A stretch of DNA of 64,000 nucleotides. Origin: Strix aluco (Eukaryota > Chordata > Aves > Strigiformes > Strigidae). The position numbers and the translations under genes were made by a program. Shown piece by piece: positions 47,586 to 59,495 of the stretch (its first letter is position 1; each line of letters opens with the position of its first letter). Below the pieces are notes generated by a model. That model made no database searches, had not been told where the DNA came from, and saw only the letters and a program-made list of their open reading frames with translations. Location of the stretch: the NCBI RefSeq assembly GCF_031877795.1, contig NC_133971.1, positions 93,254,654 through 93,318,653 of the forward strand, read 5' to 3'.

Positions 47586-50500
47586 TGAGCAGCAGCCATG
47601 GTTTGCTGCTGGAGAAAGCTTTCTGCTACCAGTCTTTTCCATGCCCCTGGTGTATCACTGTTGGGTTTCTCAGCTCCTTGGGGACATCACCACTTTCTGA
47701 CAAGGCAGCTGCGTGTGTGTGCCTGCGTGCACTGAGAAGGCTTATCGCCAGCTGACCTAATTATTATAATCTCACTCTTCCCTAGATAGTGCAGGTTTCC
47801 TTGGCTCTCGGGAGGCTTCCCTGGTTTCTCCAAGCTGCTGTTTGATTTCTCATCTGTCTTTTAATAATATTATTCATTCACTCAGGTGTTTGTTCACTCT
47901 GCCTAGGTAAAGCCAGAGAATAAGGTTTGTAGCCAGATATAGTGCAATACTTGTGAACTGCCCTTCCTGCTCTGATGGCCAACCTGCTAGATTTGGTGGC
48001 CCCAGCCTGCCAGACCTTCTGGGCAGCCCCCCTGCATGCGTTTGCTTGCAGTCCTGCTCTTCATTGTGACCCCCTCCTCTTCCTCCTGCCCTGTACACAT
48101 GCATTCTCTTTACAGTGGAAATCCTCTGGCTGCTGAAGTTACTGGATGAAAATTCTGCATTGCCACCTTCTGCCCTGCTCGTGGATGCAGGGTTGCTCCC
48201 TATCCCTTTTTTGTTGTTGTTGCTCCCTACCCGTTTTTTGTTGTTGTTACCTATTCCACTTTTTTGTTCCTTATCCCATTTTTTCTCTCATCTGCCAGAC
48301 TCCTCCAGCTGTCCTGCTCTGCCTTCTGCAGATGCTGCCTTCCTTATGTGACCCCTTTCCTTTCCATAAGGTGTTTATTTGGGTAGAGATATAGGCCAGT
48401 TACCTTTTAAAGGTGCCAGATTCTTTTTTCAGCAAGACAGGGATTTGCAGCATGTTATGAGGATTTAACAGCTACTTCAGCATAAATAAAATAAAGCCCA
48501 GGAGAGAAAAAAGCCCAAAACCAACGCAACAACAAAACGTTGCATCTTGGGGTGAGTTCCCACCATTCACCAACTTAATTTTCATCCTGAAAATTGAAGT
48601 TGGGATTATCCCTGTGCTATTTGAAAGCCTTTGCAGTCCCCGTCGGGCAGAGAATAACCCAGTATAACTTGGTGCCTCCTTGCAGGGACAGGGCTTACTG
48701 CTAAGCTTCCCAGTTAAACCACCTGATGGGATCAGCAGAGGTTAACAGCACCGCAGGGGCTTGGTGGCAGAGGGTTTGAAAAACAAGAAGTCAGCAACAT
48801 TATCCTGAAAACCTGTTTGTTTTTTTTTTTTTTTATCCCCTTGTCATGAACAAGATCCAGTTTGACCTGAAAGGGAGCAGGAGAGGATGCAGCAGGGCAC
48901 CATCCCAGCATCATCCAGGCTTTATCTGCGTTGGGGTTTCTGCAGCCCTGGGTGTTATCTTGTACAATGCCTGATAGTTTCCATAGAGTAAATATTTTCT
49001 CCTGGAGCAGTGCAGCTTGTGGAGGAGCTGAGAACAAGCCAAAGCAGAGGCATTGCTGCGAGGATAAAGCCCAAAAGGGCTGGCACTTGGGTTGTGTCCT
49101 GCATCGCAGCTTGCCTGCAGAATTGGGACTGCAGCAGTCCCCCTCTTTGGGGGGATATGAGTTCCCATTTTCCTTATTACCCTCTTCTTTAAAAAACCCC
49201 ACAACTTTCCTGAGGTTCCTGTGACTTTCTAACATACATGTGAATTACAGTAACACTCGAAATTACGTCTTCCGGCCTGGAGCATTGCTGCATCCTTTGG
49301 GTGGGTACCCCAAGTTATCCTCAGATACTCTTAATACTCCTCAGCATCAGCCCATAGAACAAATAATTGATACTAACTGTATTTTTTTCCCAGTTAATTA
49401 GCTGTAGAAAAATCGTGGTAGTAGGGATGGTTGTGAGGGTTAAGAGGACTTTTAGCTGGGGTCAATTAGAATAGGTATTTTTATTTTGTTAAAACAGGAA
49501 ACAAAATAATGTCAAGTCAAAGAGCCTTTATTGAATCCAAAATTAAATCTGTTTTTAAGTATTTTACACCATAATGGAGAGCTGTGGAAATTTAGCGTAC
49601 GTCACTATGAAATAAAAGCAAAAATCCTTTGTTTAAAAATACCAAACCCTAAAAAAAACCTGGAAGAACTTTTTCCAGCATTTTCTTCGCAGTGTTTTGG
49701 CTGCAGTGGCTTGACTAAAACTATTTAAAACTCACCAAGCAAAAGCTAGGTTGCTGACAAACAAGTGATTTAAAAAAAATAATTTATTTTTATTATTTTT
49801 TATTTTTATTTGATGAGTTCAGCCTTTTGCTTCTGCAAAGGTGGATTTAGTTCCTCAGGTGACTGTGGCAGGGGAGAAATATGACCCTTGTCTGTGCCAA
49901 AGGAGGGGACACATGGCGCTTGAGTGCCAGGTGTCACCTCTAGTTCCTGATGCTGGAGGGCACTGGTCTTCTTCTGGATGTCATGGATTATGTGGGGGTG
50001 CTCACCAGCAGCAGGGTGACCCCATGGATTGGGGGTCCTCAGCAAGCACAAAGGTTCTTCGAGGTCCCTCCAGGAGGGAAAATCCCTGAAGCAAGCTCTA
50101 GTGTGAGTGGAGGAAGCCTGCCCCGAGCCCCAGTGTTTTGTGGTTATGTTGGCATTCATTGCATCTTCCTCTGAAGTCACTACGTGCTTGCAGTAACTCA
50201 GGGCTAGGTGCAAGTTCATTTTCTTGATCATTCATGTTGTATAATTTCTCCCAGAAGTGCCTTTTCCAGTCCCTTGTTAAGCCTAGCTTCTTACTTGGTG
50301 GGTCATAAAGATCCCTCAGATGCCTTCATCTGACCTGTGCTGTACAGGCATCCGAGAGCCAGCAGTGATGGTCTTCCACCTGCAAGGCCCTTTCATAGGA
50401 GATACCATCTGGGTATATAGTGTTATACAGTCTCTTGATTAATCAAATTCTCCGTTACTTCTTTTCTTTTCTTTTTTTTTTTTTCCGAAGCTAAATAGTT

Positions 50501-53500
50501 TGGGCTCTTTATTTGCACCTCTTAGGTCAAAGGTACGTGAATAGCAGGTGCCCTGCTATGATGTTTCTGCTGAAACTGCTGATGCTGCTCCTTGTTGCTG
50601 CAATTGCAGTCCTCCCCCCCACGTTCTCGTTATGATTAGCTTTGGGGCTGTTAATCCCTTGGGTGTAAGCAGAGGTTGGCCAGTGCAGGGAGGCACAGGA
50701 GAGGACTTTCTCAGATGCTGACATGTCCTGACATGAGCTCCTTCAGTCCGTGCAGCCTTATTTGGTGGGGCTGCCACATGGTGGAGGTCATCATGGGAAG
50801 ACCTTCATGAGGGACATGAAGGACCCTTCAACAAAAGAACAAAAATAGTGTAAAACTTGTTTGTGGATGTGTTTCTGGGTTGTCCTCATGCCTGCAGGTC
50901 CCCCAGTTATTGTGGGGGAGTCAGTCCTGAGCACGGCTGGTGGGTTTTCCACTGCAAGTGGGGTCTTGGAGTGGACACATCTGCCCTGAAAGATGGATCC
51001 TTCTGTTGGTCTTTGATGTCTGCAGGTGGTTCTGGGTCCTCCAGTTGTCATCCAGCCTGGTAGGAACAGTGTTTCCTTTTGGATCGAGGCAATCCTACCA
51101 AAATAAGTATTTCTGGCACTATCCCTGAGCAAGCTGTATTTGTGAAGAAAAAGCTTCTCTCGGTGCCTTCTTGAGCTGGTGTCCTGAGGGGTATTAACTC
51201 AGTGCAGTCACCCCAGAGGCATTCTGAAAACTAAGGCCAAATTTCTGATGTTCATCAAAGACCCTCTAGATCTGTGATGCCTTCCCTGCAGTAGCACCTT
51301 GAGGCTCCAAGACCTCTTTCCTCCTCCCCAAGCTAGAAGGGAAAGCCAAGCATTTAAGGTAAGTCCTAACAGGGCTTGTTGTCTTTTACAAGAGAAGGAA
51401 GTGAGGTATGGTGGCTTGCCCAGAGGATCCAGCAATACATCCCAATCACATGTGCAGCACGTGGCATGCTTGGGTCTGTGATGGGTGGAGCCCTTGGACA
51501 CAAGTTGCAGCTCAAGCACATTTTGGGACTAGCTTGAGGTTCTTGTCCCCGGTACACTGGCAGCAGTGCTGAGGCTCAGCAGGGCATCTGAGACCTGCGG
51601 TTTGCAGAAGGGACTGATGTCAAGGACACTGTCAGCAGGGAACATTAGGATATAGGGTTGGTGGATCCCAAGGCTGAACATCAGCTGTCTTGATCTGGGC
51701 CAATCGTCTAGACTGTTACTGCTTCTGGAGGTAAATAGACACTCCCAAAGCTCGCTTGGTCTCATGTTCATCTCAAAATAGGTCAGCTATCATGTCCTGG
51801 AAGACCTGTCTCTCCGTTTGCTTTGTATTAATGAAAACTTCCCTGTCTTCCTGCTGGGGCTCAGCTGAGTTGAGCTGCTTCATTTACCTCTTATTAATCA
51901 AACCCAGCGGTCCCCTGGGCAATAAATGTGGCTGCGCAAATACTTGCAGTGTCTTTACCCTCTGGGGTTCAGCAGGCTGTTCTACCAATCCCCATCGCTG
52001 GCTTCTTATCACCCTCTCACTTGCTGCAATTTAGTGAGGCCACCTGGGATGGGCTTTTGGGCAGATGTCCGGCTGTGTTGCTGCTGCAGAGCTTTAGTCT
52101 GGGAGTGATTGCGAAAAAATGCACTTCAGGCCTCAAAAAGGGAGGCTGGTGTCTGGCCAGTAACTCCCAAAAATTCCTGTCTGGGGAGGTGCTTTGCTTG
52201 TTATTTGCGGGACTGGTTCCTTAAGGGGGATGTTATCCTTGTGAATTGGTTCAAGCTGTCTCATGAGCTGCTGGAAGGAGCTAAAATCTGGGGATGGATT
52301 TGAGAGGAGGGTTGAGCCCATGGGCTTGGTCCCTGCTGCTTGAGCAAAGAGTCTGATACCCAGCCCTCCAGGACTGAGCATCACCTGCTGCTGTGGCTTT
52401 GGCCAGCATGGTGGGGTGGTGGGTCCACAGGGAGCTGGACCCCATCCCTGCCACGTGGCAGCATTCCTCAGCTCAGTGGGACACTTGGCAGGCTTGAGGT
52501 CATGTCCCTTCCCGGGGCAGCTGTTGGGAGCCCAGTGCAAACCCTGGGTCTGGCTGGGTGTCACGTTTTCTCTCCTAATTGCTGTGGGAAACTACATGGG
52601 AGAATGTGCAGGAGGAGATCCTTGTAGGCTGAGAAATGGATTTAGGATCTTCGAGGGCATCTTCCCATGCTGGAAGAGCTCTTAGATGATGCCTTTTGCT
52701 CACAGCAGTCTCAGGGAGCCAGGTTTAATTAGGATGGTCCCTCTGGTTGGAGTGAGAATCACTTCTCCAAAATGGAATCACGTTGATGGATGGAAATCTG
52801 CTGTCTAGACGATGTCCAGTCCATGTGTCCAGGAGCAGGAACTAAGGAGGACACTGTGTCCAGCCCTGGGGGAAGGCAAAGCTTTGCCAACCAACTCAGT
52901 CCTGGGTCAAAAACCTGTCCTTAAATGCATGAGAGTTGGATACCTTGCTGGTCTGTGTCCTTCTTTCCCAAGCAGAAGGTTCAACAAGTAGGTAGGACAT
53001 GGGAGATGATGCCTGTGGCTTTTTCCCTGTGTTTGCAAGCGGCTGCAGCTCTTATATTGGTGCATTTAAATCGGGAGGAAGCCAGAAGCAGGGTCCAGGA
53101 AATCTCAGCTCTTCTGACACCGATGTCCTCGTTCCTTGGCCAGCTCTGTGCCATGGTGGACCCGCTCGTGTGGTGTTGAACACTGACCCCACAGGGTTCC
53201 CTGCCCCCTTGTGCTTCCCCAGGGCTTTGTTTGCTTCCCTGCCTCTTAATTTATTATTATTAGATTAAAAGCATTATGAAGAAGGGATTTATTTTCCTTC
53301 TGCGTCTATGGAATTTCCAATTTCCACGGTTCTTGTTCTTTTCCACGAGAATATATAGAAGATCTGATTGATGGCAGTGCTGTGGCAGCTGCCTGTGCAG
53401 GAACTGATGAGGTCCACGACTGATGCTCCTGGGGTAGCAGTGATGTAAAAGCCAATCTGCTGCTTATTTTATGACTTGAACATTTGAATGTGGTGGAGGA

Positions 53501-54159
53501 GTGGGGGTCCAGGATCCAGAGGCAGGTTTTGGAAATTTTGTTTGTTTGTGGGTGTTGCTAAGTGGGGTTTTTTAGGTGTTTTTTTTTTAGCACTGAAGAT
53601 AATTAAAGATTCAGAAAATCTCTGAATATACTTATCTGCATGGATTCTTTCAGATGAGTTTAACTAGCTCAGAGAGGGGCATGGTGAGTTGTTTATTTTC
53701 TCTTTCCTCTGCAAACTGGCAGAGGTTTACTGGATGATTTTTCTTTCCAGTTTCATTTGAGCAGCTCATGTTAGGCAGAAGAGGCAGGGGGTCTGCTAAG
53801 AACAAGCCAACCTTGAGTCATAGGGAGTTGTCTCTCCTTGAAATCTGCTCCTTGTCTTGCTTGTGTAACCCAGGTCCAAAAGTGACCAGATCTGAGGCTG
53901 GGAAGGTTTTTCCCCTTGGTCAGAGCAGCTGGAATCCAGGGTTCATTTGCTTTTCTCTGTTGCAATGGTGCAGAAGGTGGCTGATGCTGCAAAAAGCATC
54001 TTGCTTCCTCATTTCTATTTCGTCTTTCAAAGACCTTGAATATGGGGGGCACCTGAGGCTCTCCAGCCCCCAGCCTTGTTGCACAGAAGAGCTTCATTTC
54101 CAAAGAAGAGGAAAGCTGTGATGAAGGGAGGCAATCAGTGGGGATGGAGGCGAGATTCC
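47586..54159. other. CTIF intron 1, third part
   Basis: No gene recognised. It includes the T-rich tandem repeat at 48197-48285, a T16-17 run at about 48819-48834 and a T-rich, A/T-only stretch at about 49770-49812. Open frames overlap on both strands and are not supported. Confidence 0.5.
48197..48285 (+). repeat. T-rich imperfect tandem repeat, about 36 bp
   Basis: Copies of CTCCCTAYCCNTTTTTTGTT followed by GTTGTT recur at about 48195 and 48223, then decay into a third, partial copy (ATTCCACTTTTTTGTTCC) and a fourth (CTTATCCCATTTTTTC). The unit is about 28-36 bp and pyrimidine-rich with GTT steps. Confidence 0.65.
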
Positions 54160-54938
54160 ATGGGGATGTGAACCTCATGAAGTTCAACAAGGCCAGGTGC
54201 AAGGTTTTCCATCTGGTTGGGGCAATCCCTGGTAACAATATGGGCTGGGGAATGAAGGGATTGAGAGCAGCCCTGCGGAGAAGGATTTTGGGAAGCAGAT
54301 GGATGAAAAATTGGACATGAACCAGCAATGTGTGCTCGCAGCCCAGAAAGCCAACCACATCCAGAGCAGTGTGGCCAGCAGGTTGAGGAGGGAGATTCTT
54401 CCCCTCTGCTCTGCTCTGGTGAGACCCCCCCTGCAGTGCTGGGTCCAGCTCTGGGGGCACCAACAGCAGAAGGACACGGACCTGCTCGAGCGGGGCCAGA
54501 GGAAGCCACGAAGATGCTCGGGGGGCTGGAGCAGCTCCCCTGTGAGGACAGGCTGAGAGAGTTGGGGGGGTTCAGCTGGAGAAGAGAAGGCTCCGGGGAG
54601 ACCTTAGAGTGGCCTCCCAGGGCTGAAAGGGGCTACAGGAAAGGGGGGAGGGACTCTTGATCAGGGAGGTAGGGATAGGATGAGGGGTGACGGTTTTAAA
54701 CTGACAGAGGGGAGATTTAGATGAGATGCAAGGAAGAAATTCTTCCCTGTGAGGGTGGTGAGGCCCTGGCACAGGTTGTCCAGAGAAGCTGTGCTGCCCC
54801 CTCCCTGGAAGGGTTCAAGGCCAGGTTGGACGGGGCTTTGGGCAACCTGGGCTAGTGGAAGGTGTGTCTGCCCAGGGCAGGGGGGTTGGGACTGGATGGG
54901 CTTTAAGGTCCCTTCCAACCCAAACCAGTCTGTGATTC
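54160..54938 (+). mobile_element. CR1 LINE, about 780 bp, young subfamily
   Basis: Sense CR1 copy. It starts in the ORF2 3' part (TGTGAACCTCATGAAGTTCA, ACAAGGCCAGGTGCAAGG), passes GGACACGGACCTGCTCGAGC and GGGGAGACCTTAGAGTGGCC, shows the subfamily mark AGGGACTCTTGATCAGGG, and ends at GGTCCCTTCCAACCCAAACC and TCTGTGATTC. It is almost identical over 600-700 bp to the antisense copy at 58318-59495. The ORF2 remnant is broken by frameshifts. The left boundary is good to about 20 bp. Confidence 0.96.
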
Positions 54939-57900
54939 CCAGGAGGAGAAGACCAGCTGACTCCTCCTAGGATAAAATCCCCTCCATCTATCCGGAGTGG
55001 CAGCTCCAGCATTTTGGCTGGCGGCCAAGGTATGTCCTCTGAATGCTGCTAAAAGCTGGCGTACGGGCACAAAAATGCTCTTTGCCAGCAAACTACGAGT
55101 GTGGTTTAATAGGGATTAAGCACCCTCTGTGCTTGCCCTGCTGCTGACCGGGGGATGCCACTCCCGCCCCATCCCTCCCTGCCAGCAGCGACCCGTGGGG
55201 TGGATTACTTCAGCAGGTTGACATCTCAACTTAGAGTTGGATGTGTCTTTTAGGATTACAGGGCTTTTCACAGCCCAAGTGCTCATTATATTGCCTGGGT
55301 GCCTGGAAAGAAAAGATTTACTTTCTGATAATGGTGTTTCCCTTCGGTTATTTGCAAAAGACAGTACGTGGCGGCTGGCGTGCAAGCACCGGGTCAAAAC
55401 GTGCGGTTGTAAAGCGTATGGATCAGCTTGTTATTATAGTGCTTTTATTTAGGACGTGGGCTGTGCTCTCTGCCTGCAGAGCGCTGCCTGTGTGGGGAGT
55501 TTCACACCCTGCCTGCTGCTTCCACGGGATCAGGGCTCATCCCCTGGGATTGCGGAGGAGCTGGGCAAAACACACGCGTTGGTTGTGTGAGGACTGCTAC
55601 CTGTGTTGTGCATCATAGTGGGGCACGCATGTGTGCACAGTGTACATGTGCAAGCTCTTCTGGAAGGAGAACATCCTTCGTTCATGTCTTCTAGCGTAAT
55701 TCCTGCAGCTGCCATGTCCTGCCCAGCCTGCTGGTGTCATGCTGTGTGCTCTCGGAGGAGAAACAGCGTGGCTCCAAAGAGGAGATTGTGGAGCATGTGT
55801 GATGTCTGCATTTTTTTTCTATTTCTTCAAATACTTTTATTTGGCAATGTTTCCTTTGTAAAGGTGAAAAATAACAAGGATAAGATGTAATGTGGGCTCT
55901 TGTTCCCTTAGCTTTTAGGGAGGGGAATGTGAAAATGGATTATGTCTGACTTAAGTCACAGTTTGTAGTATCAGCCAATGTAGAAATAAGACTCAGGCTG
56001 TTCTTGATTCAGGAGCTGGTGTTTGGAGGCTGTGACCTGTTTCAGGTTTTATTTCTAGAAATGCTGATGTATTTCCATGTGTTGAATTTGTATGAAGATC
56101 ATGGGTTGGGGACTGTGCCTTGCTGTCGTGCTGCAGTGCTGCTGATACTCCGGCAGACTCCTTGCTCTGGCATCCCATGTAGTAGAGCATCCCACCATGG
56201 GGTGGGACCAAGGTCCATCAGATGGCCCATAAACCCACCTCCATTCACCCTCTGAACTTCAGACAGTGGTTTTCTTAGTGGCTTTTCCTTATTTTTCTTG
56301 GCAACATCCATCACAAACCAAAGGTAACATCTTCCCCCTGGGCAAGGAAGCCCATCTGTTGGGAAACTGCTCCAAACTTGTGCACAGATTTGACACACTA
56401 AAAGACTTTGTGTTTCTAAAGGTGACGAGGCTTTGGTTTTGTTTAAACAGAAAAAAAACCACCTCCCAACTGCAAAAAATTCCTTATTGTGGTGAAGCAA
56501 GCTGCGTAATAAATTGTCTGGCTGAGAATGATTTCTGGCTTTCTGGTTATTTCTCTCCCTTCCTTGCCGGATCACTGTGTCAAGGCGGCTGTTTTGGGTT
56601 GTATTCTGTGGCCTTTTGCACTTGATAGTCTCCTGGTGCTCTCCTTTCCCTCCTCCACCATTTATTTCTGTGTTTATTTTAGTGTTTGCCCGCTCTGTTG
56701 CATGCCAGACTCGTGGATGGCACTGCAACGTGCCAGCTGTTGGTCTCCTGTCCTGTCACTTGGGCTTTTCTGCATCACCAGGTACCAGAAACTGGCCCTG
56801 AGACTGGAGGGATGATGAAATATATAAAACTCTCAGCCAGCCATGGACGCATCAGTATCTGAAAAGCCCAAGGCTAGCTCCGCCAGCAGTCACTCAGTGT
56901 GGTTTTCAAAGGTGTTTACATTTTAATTAGAAAAGAGTCAGATCCAGGATATAATAATTTACATGGCTGTGCTTGACGTTTTGGCATCTGGAAAGATAGC
57001 AGCTTTGGAGCAGCAAATCCAAACCAGACACGTGATGCTTCATCTGTGCTCGTGGAGATGCAGCAATACCTGGGTGCGGGGAGCCATGGTTCATCTCGAC
57101 TGCTTTCATTTTCCATAGTAACTGTTCCTGCAGTTTACTGAATACAAAAGCTGGCCGCCAGCAATAAAGATAACCTGCTTGTTTCATTCAGTGAGATGCT
57201 CTCACCGCTTTAGAAAGACACATTGCTAATTACTTGTTGGAAATGGGGTGGATTAGGGGAGAGAAAATATTGCTGCTGAAGGAGCTCATTAAAAAGAGAT
57301 GCTGGGAAGCGAGCTGCCTGCCCACCGGCCGTGGCCGTGCTGATAGGCAGGAGTTCAAACCCCAAATGCAGACAGTGCTTCTGCCTGTACTGCTGCCAGA
57401 GTGTTAGCTGGTGGATGGTGAGTCAAAGCACGCAGAGGGTTTCACCTGACCTGAAGGTGCTGATAAGAAGCAGATAAGGAGAGTTGTTCTGCACCAGCTG
57501 CTCTGCCCTGGTCTGTGTGGCCAAAATATCCCTCACCTCCCAGGTCTGGGGCCGAAGGGACACCCTCCCTGGTGCACGTTGTGCACTTCAGCAGCAGTTT
57601 TAGAAAGCCTGGCTTGGTGAAGACAATAGGCAGAAGGTGTGAGGGAGGTGATGATGGAGGGTTTGTCCATGTGTCGTTCCTCTCTGCCCAGCCCCAGAGA
57701 GGTACCGAGCAGAAGAGGGCATCATCTCGCTGAGAGGTGATGTCCAACAGGTCTTCGTTGTAGGGAGTGGAGAGCAGTGCGGTGGGTTTTGGAGGCTGGG
57801 CAAGAGATTTGAAAATTGATGTTGGTTGCTCATGGGGCAGGACGTGGTGTCTGCTGGCTGGGGCTGGGCTGGAGCTTGTCCCTGAGTCTCACTGGGGGTC

Positions 57901-58317
57901 CCTTCATTTTGGTTTTACCATCATCCCATTCAGGCACAGATAAATATATCTGTGGGCTGCTGAGATGCTACTAGATTCATGTCCCAGATGTCTCAGAGCA
58001 GACAGGACCTGCTGAATCGCAGCAGTATTTAAAATTTATTTATTGTAAACTCCCCAGGGAGAGCAAATATGAGAGGGACACTGGAAGGAAGTGACTGCAT
58101 TGGTACACATAGAATTTGCACTGCAGCTGCCTTTTATAGGAAGCATCCTGTGTTCCTAGAAAAACCTGGGATGATAAATCCCATATGGCAAGAAAAAGGC
58201 TTTCAGTGATCTGTCAGGGTAGCTCTGGAGACTGTCTGTGAATTGTGAGCTGCCCAGTGGCTGCCCTGTGGTGGCATTTCTGGAGAATAAAGCTTCTGCA
58301 GAGGGAGGCTGTTCCAT
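54939..58317. other. CTIF intron 1, between the two inverted CR1 copies
   Basis: About 3.4 kb of unique-looking intronic DNA with no recognised exon or repeat. It would form the loop if the flanking inverted CR1 copies paired in the transcript. Confidence 0.5.
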
Positions 58318-59495
58318 GTTCAAAGCCCCATCCAACCTGGCCTTGAACCCTTCCAGGGAGGGGGCAGCCACAGCTTCTCTGGGCAACCTGTGCCAGGGCC
58401 TCACCACCCCCACAGGGAAGAATTTCTTCCTTAGATCTCATCTAAATTTCCCCTCTGTCAGTTTAAAACCGTTCCCCCTCATCCTATCTCTACCTCCTGA
58501 TCAAGAGTCCCTCCCCCCTTTCCTGTAGCCCCTTTCAGTCCTGGGAGGCCACTCTAAGGTCTCCCCGGAGCCTTCTCTTCTCCAGCTGAACCCCCCCAAC
58601 TCTCTCAGCCTGTCCTCACAGGGGAGCTGCTCCAGCCCCCCGAGCATCTTTGTGGCTTCCTCTGGCCCCACTGGAGCAGGTCCGTGTCCTTCTGCTGTTG
58701 GTGCCCCCAGAGCTGGACCCAGCACTGCAGGGGGGTCTCACCAGAGTGGAGCAGAGGGGGAGAATCCCCCCCCTCGCCCTGCTGCCCACACTGCTCTGGG
58801 TGCAGCCCAGCACACAGGTGGCTTTCTGGGCTACCAGCGCACGTTGCTGGCTCACAGGCAGTTTTCCACCCCCCAACCCCCCCAAGTCCTTCTCCTTGGG
58901 GCTGCTCTCCAGCCACCCCTCGCCCAGCCTGGATTTGTGCTGGGGATCTCCCTGACCCATGGGCAGGACCTTGTCCTTGGCCTTGTTGAACTCCATGAGG
59001 TTTGCCCGTCCCCACTCTCCAGCCTGTCCAGGTCCCTCAGGATGTATCCCTTCCCTCAGCGTGTCACCGCCCCACACAGCTCGGTGTCAGCAGGAACTTG
59101 CTGAGGGTGCTTTGATCCCGCTGTCCATGGCCTCAACAAAGACATTCAACAGCGCCAGTCCCAACCCCAGGCCCTGAGGATGCCACTTGTCACCACTCTC
59201 CACTTGCACATCGAGGCGCTGACCATAACTCTTGAGTGCAACCACCCAGCCAGTTCCTTATCCACCAACTGGCCCATCCATCAAATCCACATCTCTCCAA
59301 TCTAGAGACAAGGATGTCATGTGGGACAGTGTCAAATTCTTTGCACATATCCAGGTAGATGATGTCAGTTGCTCTTCATTATCCACCAATGCTGTAACCT
59401 CATTGTAGAAGGCCACCAGATTTGTCAAGCACAAATTGCCCTTGGTGAAGCCATGTTGGCTGTCACCAATCACCCCTCCTTATTTTCCATGTGCC
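58318..59495 (-). mobile_element. CR1 LINE, antisense, about 1.2 kb, with ORF2 reverse-transcriptase remnant
   Basis: The longest CR1 copy here. Reading on the minus strand, it begins in the reverse-transcriptase region of ORF2 (59473-59258 gives a frame with [26 protein letters not shown], matching the CR1 RT block) and continues to the 3' part, with AGGGACTCTTGATCAGG. It stops at CAAAGCCCCATCCAACC on the + strand, so the last 90-100 bp of the usual CR1 3' end are missing; a later deletion is likely, since CR1 needs its 3' end to retropose. ORF2 is broken. Confidence 0.95.
59258..59473 (-). pseudogene. CR1 ORF2 reverse-transcriptase fragment (decayed)
   Basis: The minus-strand frame retains a recognisable part of the CR1 reverse transcriptase (finger/palm region around QHGFTKG, then a TALVD block and an LxLCK-like segment). 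It lacks the catalytic YADD region in this frame and is interrupted downstream. It is part of the CR1 copy and has no cellular role that can be inferred. Confidence 0.75.

Noticed and set aside
53771-54463. 230-codon frame on the minus strand
   Set aside because: It partly reads antisense through the CR1 copy and has no recognised domain outside it.
58605-59104. Several 100-150-codon frames on both strands
   Set aside because: All lie within the antisense CR1 copy and are shadows of its decayed ORF2.
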